Source: an uncultured Bacteroidia bacterium
GTDB lineage: Bacteria > Bacteroidota > Bacteroidia > Bacteroidales > F082
NCBI GenBank assembly: GCA_902801625.1
Contig: CADCJI010000001.1
Location: 1-64,000 of the forward strand
DNA length: 64,000 bases
Reading direction: 5' to 3'
The notes under the pieces were generated by a model. The model saw nothing but the letters and a program-made list of their open reading frames with translations. It was not told where the DNA came from and searched no databases. Both the position numbers and the translations under genes were made by a program. This document shows positions 33,323-41,453 of this stretch, one piece after another. Every line of letters begins with the position of its first letter. Within the stretch, counting starts at the first letter, position 1.

Positions 33323-34439
33323 ATTCCCGTTTCAGCATATTAAAATAAGCATCCAGCAGTTTCTGAGCTCCAATATAAGCGCTCATGCGCTGGCCGCGCA
33401 CATCGGCTTCGACTAGAGGAAGCAAGTCGGAAACCAGTTGGTTTTGGTAGAAATCGTTTTTCAAGGCGCTGTCCATCGAGTCGTACATCATCTGCACGTC
33501 TTGTTGGGCGCGTTTCTTATAGAGATAGCCGTTGTCGCGGATGGCTTGTACATGGTCGGCGACCATCTGCCACACCTCGTCGATTTGGAAGCCCGTCAAG
33601 GCGGAGCAGGTCAGCACCTTGGTCTCTTGTCCTGATTCGGGCAAGGGGAAGAGGTGCAGCGCATTGCGACATTCGGCAGCGGCGCGGTTGGCGCGCATCA
33701 CGTTGTCGCCATCAGCCTTGTTCACCGCGATGCCGTCAGCCATCTCCATGATGCCGCGCTTGATGCCTTGCAATTCATCACCGGCACCGCTGATTAATAT
33801 GAGCAGGAAGAAATCCACCATGGAATGTACCGCTGTCTCGGATTGTCCTACGCCCACTGTCTCCACAAAAATGGTATCATATCCCGCTGCTTCACAAAGA
33901 ATTATCGTTTCCCTAGTCTTACGAGCTACGCCGCCCAAAGTGCCAGCCGAAGCCGAAGGACGGATATAGGCATTGGGATGCACGGAAAGCGTCTCCATGC
34001 GGGTCTTGTCGCCCAAGATGCTACCCTTGGAGCGTTGGCTTGACGGGTCGATGGCCAACACCGCCAGTTTCTGTCCTTTGTTGCAGAGATGTACGCCCAA
34101 AGCTTCAATGAAAGTACTCTTGCCCGCGCCCGGAACGCCAGTGATGCCCAAACGAAGAGCTTTTCCCGCATGGGGCAAACAGGCTGCTATGATCTGTTGC
34201 GCCAAGTCCTGGTGTTTGGGCAGGGCACTCTCCACCAAGGTGATGGCTTTGCTGAGCGCCACGCGGTCGCCTTTGAGGATCCCCTCGACGTACCATTCCA
34301 GCGGCATCAGCTGCTGCTGGTTGCGCTTCATGCGCTCCAAAGCGTTCGGGTTGACTTGGATGGGATCTTCCACGCCCTCGGTGACCTTGAGATTCGATTC
34401 CCATTCATGATCCTGATTTTCAAAGTGTTCGTACTCCAT
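33321..34439 (-). CDS. meaB: MeaB/ArgK family GTPase (methylmalonyl-CoA mutase chaperone)
   Basis: 372 aa from ATG 34439 (MEYEHFENQDHEWES). The family protects and reloads B12-dependent methylmalonyl-CoA mutase. Signatures: Walker A GITGVPGAGKSTFIEALG, VLAIDPSSQRSKGSILGDKT (switch I), FVETVGVGQSE and the guanine-specificity loop VNKADGD. The C-terminal dimerisation arm is present (YLYKKRAQQDVQMMYDSMDS). The mutase genes are not in the window. Promoter TACCTTTG on the minus strand at 34469-34462. Confidence 0.93.
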   Translation of the reverse strand: MEYEHFENQDHEWESNLKVTEGVEDPIQVNPNALERMKRNQQQLMPLEWYVEGILKGDRVALSKAITLVESALPKHQDLAQQIIAACLPHAGKALRLGITGVPGAGKSTFIEALGVHLCNKGQKLAVLAIDPSSQRSKGSILGDKTRMETLSVHPNAYIRPSASAGTLGGVARKTRETIILCEAAGYDTIFVETVGVGQSETAVHSMVDFFLLILISGAGDELQGIKRGIMEMADGIAVNKADGDNVMRANRAAAECRNALHLFPLPESGQETKVLTCSALTGFQIDEVWQMVADHVQAIRDNGYLYKKRAQQDVQMMYDSMDSALKNDFYQNQLVSDLLPLVEADVRGQRMSAYIGAQKLLDAYFNMLKRE

Positions 34440-34461
34440 AGCGGGCTGAGATTTGATTTGG

Positions 34462-34518
34462 CAAAGGTAGGGTTTTTTATTTTTATTTGCGTTATTCCAA
34501 AAAAAATGCGTAATTTTG
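34462..34518. promoter_or_regulatory. Divergent promoters for meaB and the starch-synthase-like gene
   Basis: TACCTTTG on the minus strand (34469-34462) and TAATTTTG on the plus strand (34511-34518). Both match TAnnTTTG. Confidence 0.6.
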
Positions 34519-34542
34519 TAGTTTCTAAGCAAACTAACGCCC

Positions 34543-35367
34543 ATGACTAGCAAGACAAGAGTACTGTTCGTCCATCAGGAAATCGCACCCTATCTGCCGG
34601 AGACCCCGATGAGCCTCATCGGTCGCTACCTGCCACAGGCCACTCAAGAAAGCGGTAAGGAAATCCGCATCTTCATGCCGCGCTATGGTGTCATCAACGA
34701 GCGCCGCAACCAACTTCATGAGGTGATTCGCCTCTCGGGCATGAACCTCATCATCAACGACACGGACCACCCGCTCATCATCAAGGTGGCTTCCATCCAG
34801 AAGGCGAGAATGCAGATTTATTTCATCGACAACGACGACTTCTTTACGAAGAAGAAGTACTTGATGTATGACGAAAAGGGCGTGTTTAGCGACGACAATG
34901 ACTATCGTTGCGTGTTCTTCACGCGTGGCGTCATCGAGACGGTGAAGAAACTCAACTGGTCGCCCGACATCATCCATTGTCATGGTTGGATTTCGGCCTT
35001 GATGCCAGTCTACATCAAGCGCGCCATGAATGTCAAGGACAACCCGCTCTTCAATGAGACGAAGATTGTTTACTCCATCTACGATGACGGCTTCAAGGAG
35101 GATTTCAAGCCTGGGTTCGACAAGATGATGAAGTTGCCGGGCATGACGGCCAAGGACCTCAAGTATTTCAAGGAAGGCAACTACGTCAACCTGACCAAGG
35201 CCGCCATCGACTATTCTGACGGCGTCGTGGTCTGCACGGAGAACCTGCATCCCGAGATTGCCTCCTATCTGCAAACCGTCAAGAAGCCCGTGCTCACCTA
35301 TCCGGAGCAGGTGCACTACGCTCAGGCTTGCAACGAGTTTTACGACCTCCTCCTTCAAAAACAATAA
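34543..35367 (+). CDS. N-terminal-only glycogen/starch synthase-like protein
   Basis: 274 aa. It corresponds only to the N-terminal Rossmann half of GT5 enzymes: VLFVHQEIAPYLPETPMSLI, then RIFMPRYGVINERRNQ and DIIHCHGWISALMPVYIK. The nucleotide-sugar-binding C-terminal half of a full glycogen synthase is missing. Such short forms are widespread and conserved in Bacteroidetes next to DUF4270 genes, so this is a family feature rather than a break. Activity is uncertain. It has its own promoter and precedes the DUF4270 lipoprotein by 53 bases. Confidence 0.82.
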   Translation: MTSKTRVLFVHQEIAPYLPETPMSLIGRYLPQATQESGKEIRIFMPRYGVINERRNQLHEVIRLSGMNLIINDTDHPLIIKVASIQKARMQIYFIDNDDFFTKKKYLMYDEKGVFSDDNDYRCVFFTRGVIETVKKLNWSPDIIHCHGWISALMPVYIKRAMNVKDNPLFNETKIVYSIYDDGFKEDFKPGFDKMMKLPGMTAKDLKYFKEGNYVNLTKAAIDYSDGVVVCTENLHPEIASYLQTVKKPVLTYPEQVHYAQACNEFYDLLLQKQ

Positions 35368-35420
35368 GGACTGCGTTTTTGAGTTATCTCACAAGAATAC
35401 CTCAACAAATTTTCGACCTG

Positions 35421-36764
35421 ATGAAAACACATCATTCAACTGCTCTGATTGGTTTGGCGTTAATGATTGGCATTTTGGCTTTTGCCTCGTGCAAGAAGTC
35501 GCCTGAGACCATCGGCAATAACCTTATCTCCGACGACAACTATATCGCCATTTATCATACCGACACCGCCAAAATCATCTGTCATTCATTTCTAGACTCT
35601 GTGGCGACAGACAATGCTATCAATGCCTTGTTTGGGGCCATGCGCGATCCCGTCTTCGGCAATACCGAGGCTGGTTTCTATACCCAGTTCCGTCCTTCGG
35701 TGGCTGGACAGAGTTTCGGCAGCAATCCTGTGGTCGACTCGTTGGTGCTGCAACTCTGCCTCATTGGCTATTACGGCGACACCACGGTGATGCAGACAGC
35801 ACATGCCTACGAACTGACCGACACGCTTTCGTTTGAGACCACTTATTACAACCATTCGACAGTGGCTACAGACAATGTCGACCATGCCAACGGGTACCAA
35901 TTCAGACCCCATCCGAGAACCAAGGTGCATCACATCGGTACTGATACCTTATCCCAACCGATCATCCGCATCCCGCTGAGTCAGGAATTGGGCAATTATC
36001 TCGTGAACCTCGACACTACAGCTTACTCGCGCCCCGACCTCTTCAAGCAATACTTCAAAGGCCTTTATGTGACTTGCGCTCCCGTGGGTATGAATGGCGC
36101 CATTAGCTCCATCAATCTGACCAACAACACTTATACGCTGTTGCAGCTTTACTATCACAACGCGGCCACGCCCGAAAAGCCCATGCGCTATAATTTCTAT
36201 GTGACCTCGTCCGACGTCTATTTCAACCATGTCGATCATGACTACTCACAAGGTAGCCCTGAGTTTGTGAGTCAGCTGTTGGACGACCAGACGGCATTGG
36301 GACAGTCGACCTTATACTTGCAGTCCATGGGTGGTGTGAAAGCCAAGGTGTTATTCCCCAATATCTGTCATTGGGCCGATACATTGGAGGGTTGCCGTCT
36401 CGTGGTCAACGAGGCCAAGCTCGTTTTGCCCGCTTCGATGACTTTGATGGACTCAGTGTATAAAGCTCCGAGCAACCTTATTCTTTTAGGCTTCAATAGC
36501 GACACCACCACCTATGTCTTGCCCGATTACTTCGAAGGCAGCGGTTTCTATGACGGTGCCTACAGCTCAAGCAAGCATTCGGTGAGTTTCCGCATCACGG
36601 AGTATTTGCAAAACATGATCATGAACAAGAAAGAGAATCTGGGTCTCAGTTTGGGTATCAATGGTGCAGCCTACAACGCGACGCGTTATGTCATCAACGG
36701 TCCCGAAGCCACAAATGGTGAGAAAATGAGGCTCGAAGTTACGTATTCCATCGTGAATGAATGA
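35421..36764 (+). CDS. DUF4270 family lipoprotein
   Basis: 447 aa from ATG 35421 (MKTHHSTALIGLALMIGILA). A lipobox-like segment FASC gives a lipidated Cys about residue 24, followed by KKSPETIGNNLISDDN. The rest is beta-rich with family blocks such as PETIG, VDSLVLQLCL, and LILLGFNSDTTTYVLPDYFE. DUF4270 proteins are outer-membrane-associated proteins of unknown role, typically encoded beside the short starch-synthase-like gene as here. The long upstream open frame that overlaps the preceding gene is not used. Confidence 0.85.
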   Translation: MKTHHSTALIGLALMIGILAFASCKKSPETIGNNLISDDNYIAIYHTDTAKIICHSFLDSVATDNAINALFGAMRDPVFGNTEAGFYTQFRPSVAGQSFGSNPVVDSLVLQLCLIGYYGDTTVMQTAHAYELTDTLSFETTYYNHSTVATDNVDHANGYQFRPHPRTKVHHIGTDTLSQPIIRIPLSQELGNYLVNLDTTAYSRPDLFKQYFKGLYVTCAPVGMNGAISSINLTNNTYTLLQLYYHNAATPEKPMRYNFYVTSSDVYFNHVDHDYSQGSPEFVSQLLDDQTALGQSTLYLQSMGGVKAKVLFPNICHWADTLEGCRLVVNEAKLVLPASMTLMDSVYKAPSNLILLGFNSDTTTYVLPDYFEGSGFYDGAYSSSKHSVSFRITEYLQNMIMNKKENLGLSLGINGAAYNATRYVINGPEATNGEKMRLEVTYSIVNE

Positions 36765-36821
36765 GGAATGCTGAATTTTGAATGTTGAATCTTAAATTTT
36801 GAATTTTAAATACTTAGAAAT

Positions 36822-37457
36822 ATGAAGAAACTGATTATCGCTGCCTTGGTTTTGGTTGGATTGACCTGCCAAGCACAGAAAACAAATGAGAAGGAAACCG
36901 TCGTCGTCATTAAGACCACTATGGGAACCATAAAGGCCAAATTGTATAACGACACGCCGCAGCACCGCGACAACTTCATTAAATTGGTGAACGAAGGCTG
37001 GTACAACGGTTCTCCGTTCCACCGCGTCATCAACCAGTTCATGATCCAAGGCGGACAGAATGCCGATGGTCGCCTTGACCCGGGTTATAGAGTCCCCGCT
37101 GAGTTCAAGGACAACCACTTCCACAAGAAAGGTGCCCTTTGTGCTGCCCGTCAGCCTGACCAAGTGAATCCCCAGAAGGCTTCCAGTGGCTCACAGTTCT
37201 ACATCGTGCAAGGCAAGGTGTACGACGATAAGACTTTGGACATGTTTGAAAGCCGCATGGGCAAAGTGTTCAGCGCCCGTCAGCGTCAAGCATATAGGAC
37301 CGTGGGTGGAACCCCGCATCTCGATGGTGACTACACCGTCTTTGGCGAAGTTATCGATGGTTTGGACATTGTTGACAAGATTGCTGCCGTGAAAACTGGC
37401 CGCATGGATGTACCCGTTGATCCTGTGACTATTGTCTCCATTACGATTGAAAAATAA
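36822..37457 (+). CDS. Exported cyclophilin-type peptidyl-prolyl isomerase
   Basis: 211 aa with a signal peptide (MKKLIIAALVLVGLTCQA). The cyclophilin fold is shown by VVIKTTMGTIKAKLYNDTPQ, the active-site block SPFHRVINQFMIQGGQ (catalytic Arg) and SGSQFYIVQG. A basic insertion (about residues 145-165, RMGKVFSARQRQAYRTVGG) precedes the last strands and is common in Bacteroidetes members. Likely assists folding of envelope proteins in the periplasm. It follows DUF4270 by 57 AT-rich bases and is followed by an inverted repeat. Confidence 0.92.
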   Translation: MKKLIIAALVLVGLTCQAQKTNEKETVVVIKTTMGTIKAKLYNDTPQHRDNFIKLVNEGWYNGSPFHRVINQFMIQGGQNADGRLDPGYRVPAEFKDNHFHKKGALCAARQPDQVNPQKASSGSQFYIVQGKVYDDKTLDMFESRMGKVFSARQRQAYRTVGGTPHLDGDYTVFGEVIDGLDIVDKIAAVKTGRMDVPVDPVTIVSITIEK

Positions 37458-37459
37458 AG

Positions 37460-37537
37460 AGCTGTCAGCAGTCAGCCATCAGCTATCAGCTTCGGTTTGA
37501 CTAAGCTGAATGCTGATGGCTGATAGCTGAAAGCCAA
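37460..37537. repeat. Imperfect inverted repeat of CAGCCATCAGC words
   Basis: The left arm is built of GTCAGCCATCAGCTATCAGC, the right arm of GCTGATGGCTGATAGCTGA, around a short AT-rich centre. Same architecture as 636-745 and 10021-10117 with yet another word. Confidence 0.65.
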
Positions 37538-37548
37538 AAAATATTCCT

Positions 37549-38580
37549 ATGAAAGAAAAAATCGAAGAAATATTATCCCAAGTGCGTGACTTCCAGGCCG
37601 ACAGCAAAGAGGCTCTGGAGAATTTCCGTATCACTTATTTGAGTAAGAAAGGCGTCATTCCCGCTTTGTTTGCCGACTTTAAGAACGTGGCCCCCGAGCT
37701 CCGCAAGGAGATGGGCATGAAGCTCAACGAGCTGAAGTACGTTGTGCAGGACAAGGTGGAGGAGCAACTGCAGAAGTTTGAGAACCAGCACAGCAACGAT
37801 GCCGGCTTCGACATGAGCATGCCCGCCGCCGACATGAAAGGTGCCCGTCACCCGCTTTCCATAGTGCGCCGCGACATCAACGAGATTTTCTCGCACCTCG
37901 GCTTCACCATTGCCGAAGGTCCCGAGATCGAGGACGACTACCACGTGTTCTCGGCTTTGAACTTTCCGCTCGACCATCCCGCACGCGACATGCAGGACAC
38001 CTTCTTCATCAGCAAGGAGCCCAATGTCAACAAGGCATCGGATGTGTTGTTGCGCACCCACACCTCGAGCGTGCAGGTTCGCGTGATGGAGACCCATCAG
38101 CCGCCCATCCGCATCATCGCCCCTGGCCGCGTGTTCCGCAACGAAGCCATCTCGGCCCGTGCCCACTGCATCTTCCACCAGATTGAAGGCCTTTACATCG
38201 ACGAAAATGTCTCCTTTGCCGACCTGAAGCAGACCTTGTACCACTTTGTGCAGGAGTTCTTCGGCGAGGGCACCAAGGTGCGTTTCCGCCCCTCTTATTT
38301 CCCCTTCACCGAGACCTCAGCGGAGATGGACATCTCGTGCAATATCTGCGGCGGCAAAGGCTGCAACATCTGCAAGCACACGGGTTGGGTTGAGATCTTA
38401 GGCTGCGGCATGTGCGACCCCAATATCCTCATCGCCAGTGGCATCGATCCGGAGAAATACACGGGTTTCGCCTTCGGCATGGGTGTGGAACGCATCGCCA
38501 TGCTGAAATACGGCATCAACGACCTGCGCCTGTTCTTCGAGAACGACCTGAAGTTCTTGGATCAGTTTGAGCTGGCGTGA
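37549..38580 (+). CDS. pheS: Phenylalanyl-tRNA synthetase alpha subunit
   Basis: 343 aa. Alpha half of the alpha2beta2 enzyme that charges tRNA-Phe; pheT is not in the window. An N-terminal coiled coil (about 1-90) is followed by the class II core: motif 1 region HPLSIVRRDINEIFSHLGF, motif 2 RVFRNEAISARAHCIFHQIE, and motif 3 FAFGMGVERIAMLKYGINDL. A CxxC...CxxC pair (ISCNICGGKGCNICKHTGW) is typical of the Bacteroidetes form. It ends in a terminator. Confidence 0.96.
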   Translation: MKEKIEEILSQVRDFQADSKEALENFRITYLSKKGVIPALFADFKNVAPELRKEMGMKLNELKYVVQDKVEEQLQKFENQHSNDAGFDMSMPAADMKGARHPLSIVRRDINEIFSHLGFTIAEGPEIEDDYHVFSALNFPLDHPARDMQDTFFISKEPNVNKASDVLLRTHTSSVQVRVMETHQPPIRIIAPGRVFRNEAISARAHCIFHQIEGLYIDENVSFADLKQTLYHFVQEFFGEGTKVRFRPSYFPFTETSAEMDISCNICGGKGCNICKHTGWVEILGCGMCDPNILIASGIDPEKYTGFAFGMGVERIAMLKYGINDLRLFFENDLKFLDQFELA

Positions 38581-38615
38581 TTTTGCGAACACGGATTTAC
38601 CGGATTTTCACGGAT

Positions 38616-38658
38616 AAAAAAAGTAGAGGCACAATTTTGTTGTGTCTCTACTTTTTGT
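38616..38658 (+). terminator. Terminator of pheS
   Basis: Stem AAAAAGTAGAGGCACAA / TTGTGTCTCTACTTTTT, followed by a T-run. No gene between here and the sigma factor stop at 38757. Confidence 0.8.
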
Positions 38659-38756
38659 TTAGGAAGTCCTAGAGTTCAACGAACTATTGTGAAAAGAGTA
38701 TTTGTTTTGGAAGAGGATGCGCTTTAATGGTTCCATCCACCATTGTGTGAATGGGA

Positions 38757-39341
38757 TTAAGCGCACATATGGTAATAAGGATGGTTGTCCATGACAAGCT
38801 TGCGCAGCTTGTCATGGACTCGTGTCAGGCGTTTGTGGACGGCTTGCGGGGTGACCAACAGCAAGTCGGCAATGCCTTGAAGCGTCATCGCATCATCGTC
38901 GAAGCCGTAGTAGCGGCGAATCAGCCAGCGTTCGTCAGGTGTCAACCGCCCTAGGATGTCTGCTACCGTTTCTTGCTGCTTGCGCTGTTCCCATTCATAA
39001 TGTTCCAACAGCCTCGCCTGTTCATATACCTCGGCGTCACCTTCGGCCTCGCCGTTGCGGACGAGGCTTTTCTTGGTTTGTTTGTCATTGATTCTCACAG
39101 GAAACATAGTCCTAATCTCAGCCACCATGGCATTTCTGATGCAAGTCGTGGCATAAGTCTTAAACGATGCCTCACGCGAGGAATCATAGTTGCGTGCTGC
39201 GGCATTGAGGGCTTCGTAACCGGCATTGACAAGGTCGTCCTCTGTTAGCCAGTCACAGTGTGTGTTTGTCTTCATCAATTGTTTGGCCATCCTGCTGACC
39301 AGACCGACGTGTTCGTCGACAAGCATGTTGCTGTTCACCAT
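38757..39341 (-). CDS. Sigma-70 family RNA polymerase sigma factor
   Basis: 194 aa. Region 2 is intact (DDLVNAGYEALNAAARNYDS, then ASFKTYATTCIRNAMVAEIR). Region 4 is a helix-turn-helix near the C-terminus (LQGIADLLLVTPQAVHKRLT). Region 3 and region 1.1 are absent, so it is a short alternative sigma with a Glu/Gln-rich linker between 2 and 4 (residues about 100-130). No anti-sigma gene is adjacent. A decayed paralogous fragment lies 1.6 kb away at 40811-40900. Target genes are unknown; proximity to the accessory island may be meaningful (inference). Confidence 0.85.
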   Translation of the reverse strand: MVNSNMLVDEHVGLVSRMAKQLMKTNTHCDWLTEDDLVNAGYEALNAAARNYDSSREASFKTYATTCIRNAMVAEIRTMFPVRINDKQTKKSLVRNGEAEGDAEVYEQARLLEHYEWEQRKQQETVADILGRLTPDERWLIRRYYGFDDDAMTLQGIADLLLVTPQAVHKRLTRVHDKLRKLVMDNHPYYHMCA

Positions 39342-39614
39342 GGTATTTTTAGTTTATGTTATTGTTAGACAATTATTTAATTTGTTTTCAGCGAGAGCAA
39401 AAAAAGGCACAAACAAGCTGAAAACCATCACAAATAGGTCAAAAGTTATCGCACTTTCATAATCTTTATATAAGGAGTGAAATCCTTCGGGAACCTATCA
39501 GGTTACTTCATCATTTTTTTCATCACTCCATATCACAAACGCACAACTTGACTTTTACCCTTAGTCAAGATGTAAAAAAAGTTGAAAAAGTTGCCCGATG
39601 CCTTTGAACCGTCT
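39342..39614. other. AT-rich spacer upstream of the sigma gene
   Basis: 273 bases without a coding frame. A small CTTGAC (39547) / GTCAAG (39564) inverted repeat is the only structure. No exact TAnnTTTG box faces the sigma gene. Confidence 0.5.
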
Positions 39615-40793
39615 TCATGGTTGTCTTTGCAACAGTGGACCATCCGAACGAGGATCCTCGTAAAACTTTTTCACATCATCAAAATCGATGCACCACAGCC
39701 TGGGAAACAAAGTATTAAGCGCTTCTATTTGATAATTCCGTGGCATATCTTCATTGTCTTTCTTCTCCTTTTTCAATGAAGTGAGTTGCTTTTGGTATTG
39801 CTTGTTGTCGATCTCGCCCGATTTTAGTTTACTGCGCAGTTCCTTGCATTCATCGTCGATTTCCTTTTCTCTTTTCTCCTTCTGTGCTATCTTTTCGTTG
39901 TAGGTGGCTATGATGGCTTCCAACTCGTCGCGGTGATCGTAAAACAACCTGTTTTTGAGTTTGTTTATCGTGCTCTCCAATCGTTTTTTCTCGTCAGCCC
40001 TATCTTTTTGTTGTCGGCACAAGGCACTCTTAAGAAACAGGATCTCCATTTCCATGTTGTCATCCAAGTAAAGGTTTTCTTTGTCCAAGATTTCGACCAC
40101 CTGTTTCAACGTGTAAGCCTGATACTTATCCTTTGCCTTATTATAACGGCAGTTGATATCTATGAAAGTCGGCCAAAGCGATATGAACGAAGCGATGGAT
40201 TGCAATTCAGTCTTGCCGTTTGCGTCGACAAAGGCACAATGGTTGCTGCCCGACAGGGGGCTGCCGGCGATGTGGTAAACAAGTTGCTTTGTCCCGTTTT
40301 CTTCGTATAGCGATGCGCGTTCGCAGTTGAGCCACAATTCTAGGTAAATGCCCAAGGTGGGGCGTCGGAATCCACTTGTCCCCGTGTAGGCGATGTTGCT
40401 TTGGATGGGTACAGGGCAAAGGAACATGCGGCTGTCCGACATGATCCTGTCTCTATAACGCAAGAACCTGAAGGCGTTGCTTAAAAACAGCTTCTCTTTC
40501 TCTTCTTTTTCTTCGTCGCTCTGAGGTGCTTCGGCCGGCTTTTTCCCGCCGACAACCAGATAAGTGCCCGTGGTGTCCAGCTTCATCGTGTTGTCCGTCT
40601 TGTCCTCTGGCTGCTCTAAAGGATAGCAGTCAAGAACCGTGCCGTTCAATAGTTGGATTTTCCCATTAGGATGCTCTAATGCGTTTTCTTTATCGATGAT
40701 TCCCATAATGATTTGTTTTGTGAGTGAACGATTGTTTCTTCCAATATTAATGAATCCTATTGTTGGATCTTTCAATAGTTTTTTAATGTTCAT
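39615..40793 (-). CDS. Unknown protein with long coiled coil, next to a sigma factor
   Basis: 392 aa, not recognised. N-terminal part (1-90) is basic, with KDPTIGFINIGRNNRSLTKQ. The middle (about 100-230) is globular with YLELWLNCERASLYEENGTK and FISLWPTFIDINCRYNKAKD. Residues about 255-350 form a highly charged coiled coil (KDRADEKKRLESTINKLKNR; REKEIDDECKELRSKLKSGE). The C-terminus returns to a globular motif with ALNTLFPRLWCIDFDDVKKF. No signal peptide or membrane helix. It lies between an intact sigma gene and a sigma remnant. Confidence 0.65.
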   Translation of the reverse strand: MNIKKLLKDPTIGFINIGRNNRSLTKQIIMGIIDKENALEHPNGKIQLLNGTVLDCYPLEQPEDKTDNTMKLDTTGTYLVVGGKKPAEAPQSDEEKEEKEKLFLSNAFRFLRYRDRIMSDSRMFLCPVPIQSNIAYTGTSGFRRPTLGIYLELWLNCERASLYEENGTKQLVYHIAGSPLSGSNHCAFVDANGKTELQSIASFISLWPTFIDINCRYNKAKDKYQAYTLKQVVEILDKENLYLDDNMEMEILFLKSALCRQQKDRADEKKRLESTINKLKNRLFYDHRDELEAIIATYNEKIAQKEKREKEIDDECKELRSKLKSGEIDNKQYQKQLTSLKKEKKDNEDMPRNYQIEALNTLFPRLWCIDFDDVKKFYEDPRSDGPLLQRQP

Positions 40794-40810
40794 AGTTGTT
40801 ATTATTCATG

Positions 40811-40900
40811 ATCTCGGCTAACATGGCGTTTTTGATGTAAGTCGTGGCATAGGTCTTAAACGAGGCCTCATGTGAGGCATCATAAGTGCGTGCTGCGGCA
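40811..40900 (-). pseudogene. Remnant of a second sigma-70 gene (region 2)
   Basis: Ungapped match of roughly 85% to 39115-39204 of the intact sigma gene, same strand. Its translation AAARTYDASHEASFKTYATT, then YIKNAMLAEI, corresponds to region 2.2-2.4. Nothing of the flanking gene is kept on either side. It directly precedes the coiled-coil gene. Confidence 0.75.
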
Positions 40901-41054
40901 ACTTTTACTCATAATACTCAATTGTTTTCAACGGCAGTTTCATGGCCGTTGGATTTCATGGAGCCGGATGTTCATGGTAGGTTATCTACTAACCTATAGT
41001 GCAAGGAAAGTGCTTTTTCAACCTGAAGGCGAAAAAACAAAAAAACGCAACCAC

Positions 41055-41128
41055 ACCCACCTCTAAAATAGTTTACACCCATATCTAAACTTTTTTTGAG
41101 GTGGGTATAAAAAAGTTCAGATATGGGT
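41055..41128. repeat. Interleaved inverted repeats (pseudoknot-like arrangement)
   Basis: Arm pair 1: ACCCACCTC (41055-41063) and GAGGTGGGT (41098-41106). Arm pair 2: ACCCATATCTAAACTTTTTT (41077-41096) and AAAAAAGTTCAGATATGGGT (41109-41128), one mismatch. The order is 1-2-1'-2', so the two stems interlock. It lies in a 660-base stretch without genes that also holds the sigma remnant and a short TAGGTTA/TAACCTA hairpin (40978-40996). Confidence 0.75.
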
Positions 41129-41164
41129 CTCACGGAGTTTTAGGCCCGGTGCCTTGTTATTATT

Positions 41165-41235
41165 ACAAAAGGTCTGATACTTAAGCCGTTTTTTTAGAAA
41201 AAAAACATGGGGTAGTTTGTAAGATATGTATAATC
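41165..41235. repeat. Direct repeat copy A flanking the AAA ATPase gene
   Basis: Begins ACAAAAGGTCTGATACTTAA and ends TTTGTAAGATATGTATAATC. Copy B at 42747-42819 has the same order of words in the same orientation, with about one difference in five bases. Confidence 0.7.
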
Positions 41236-41453
41236 AGCTAATTATAATTGTTTTAGTTTTCATCGTGCCATATTGGAGACGACAAGACAAAGACGGAACA
41301 CCTTGGCGGGTTTTGGGATTGGTGGAATGACTACCTAGATAAGTCAAAAGTCAGTATTTGGAAAGATAACTCGTGTATTTGCAAAAATTTTGCAAATATA
41401 ACAGTTTCCTTTTGGGTTTTGGAAAGATGACTGGAAACTGAGGGGATTGATGG

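Noticed and set aside
38616-38658. Small RNA gene downstream of pheS
   Set aside because: A single hairpin with T-run is fully explained as the pheS terminator.
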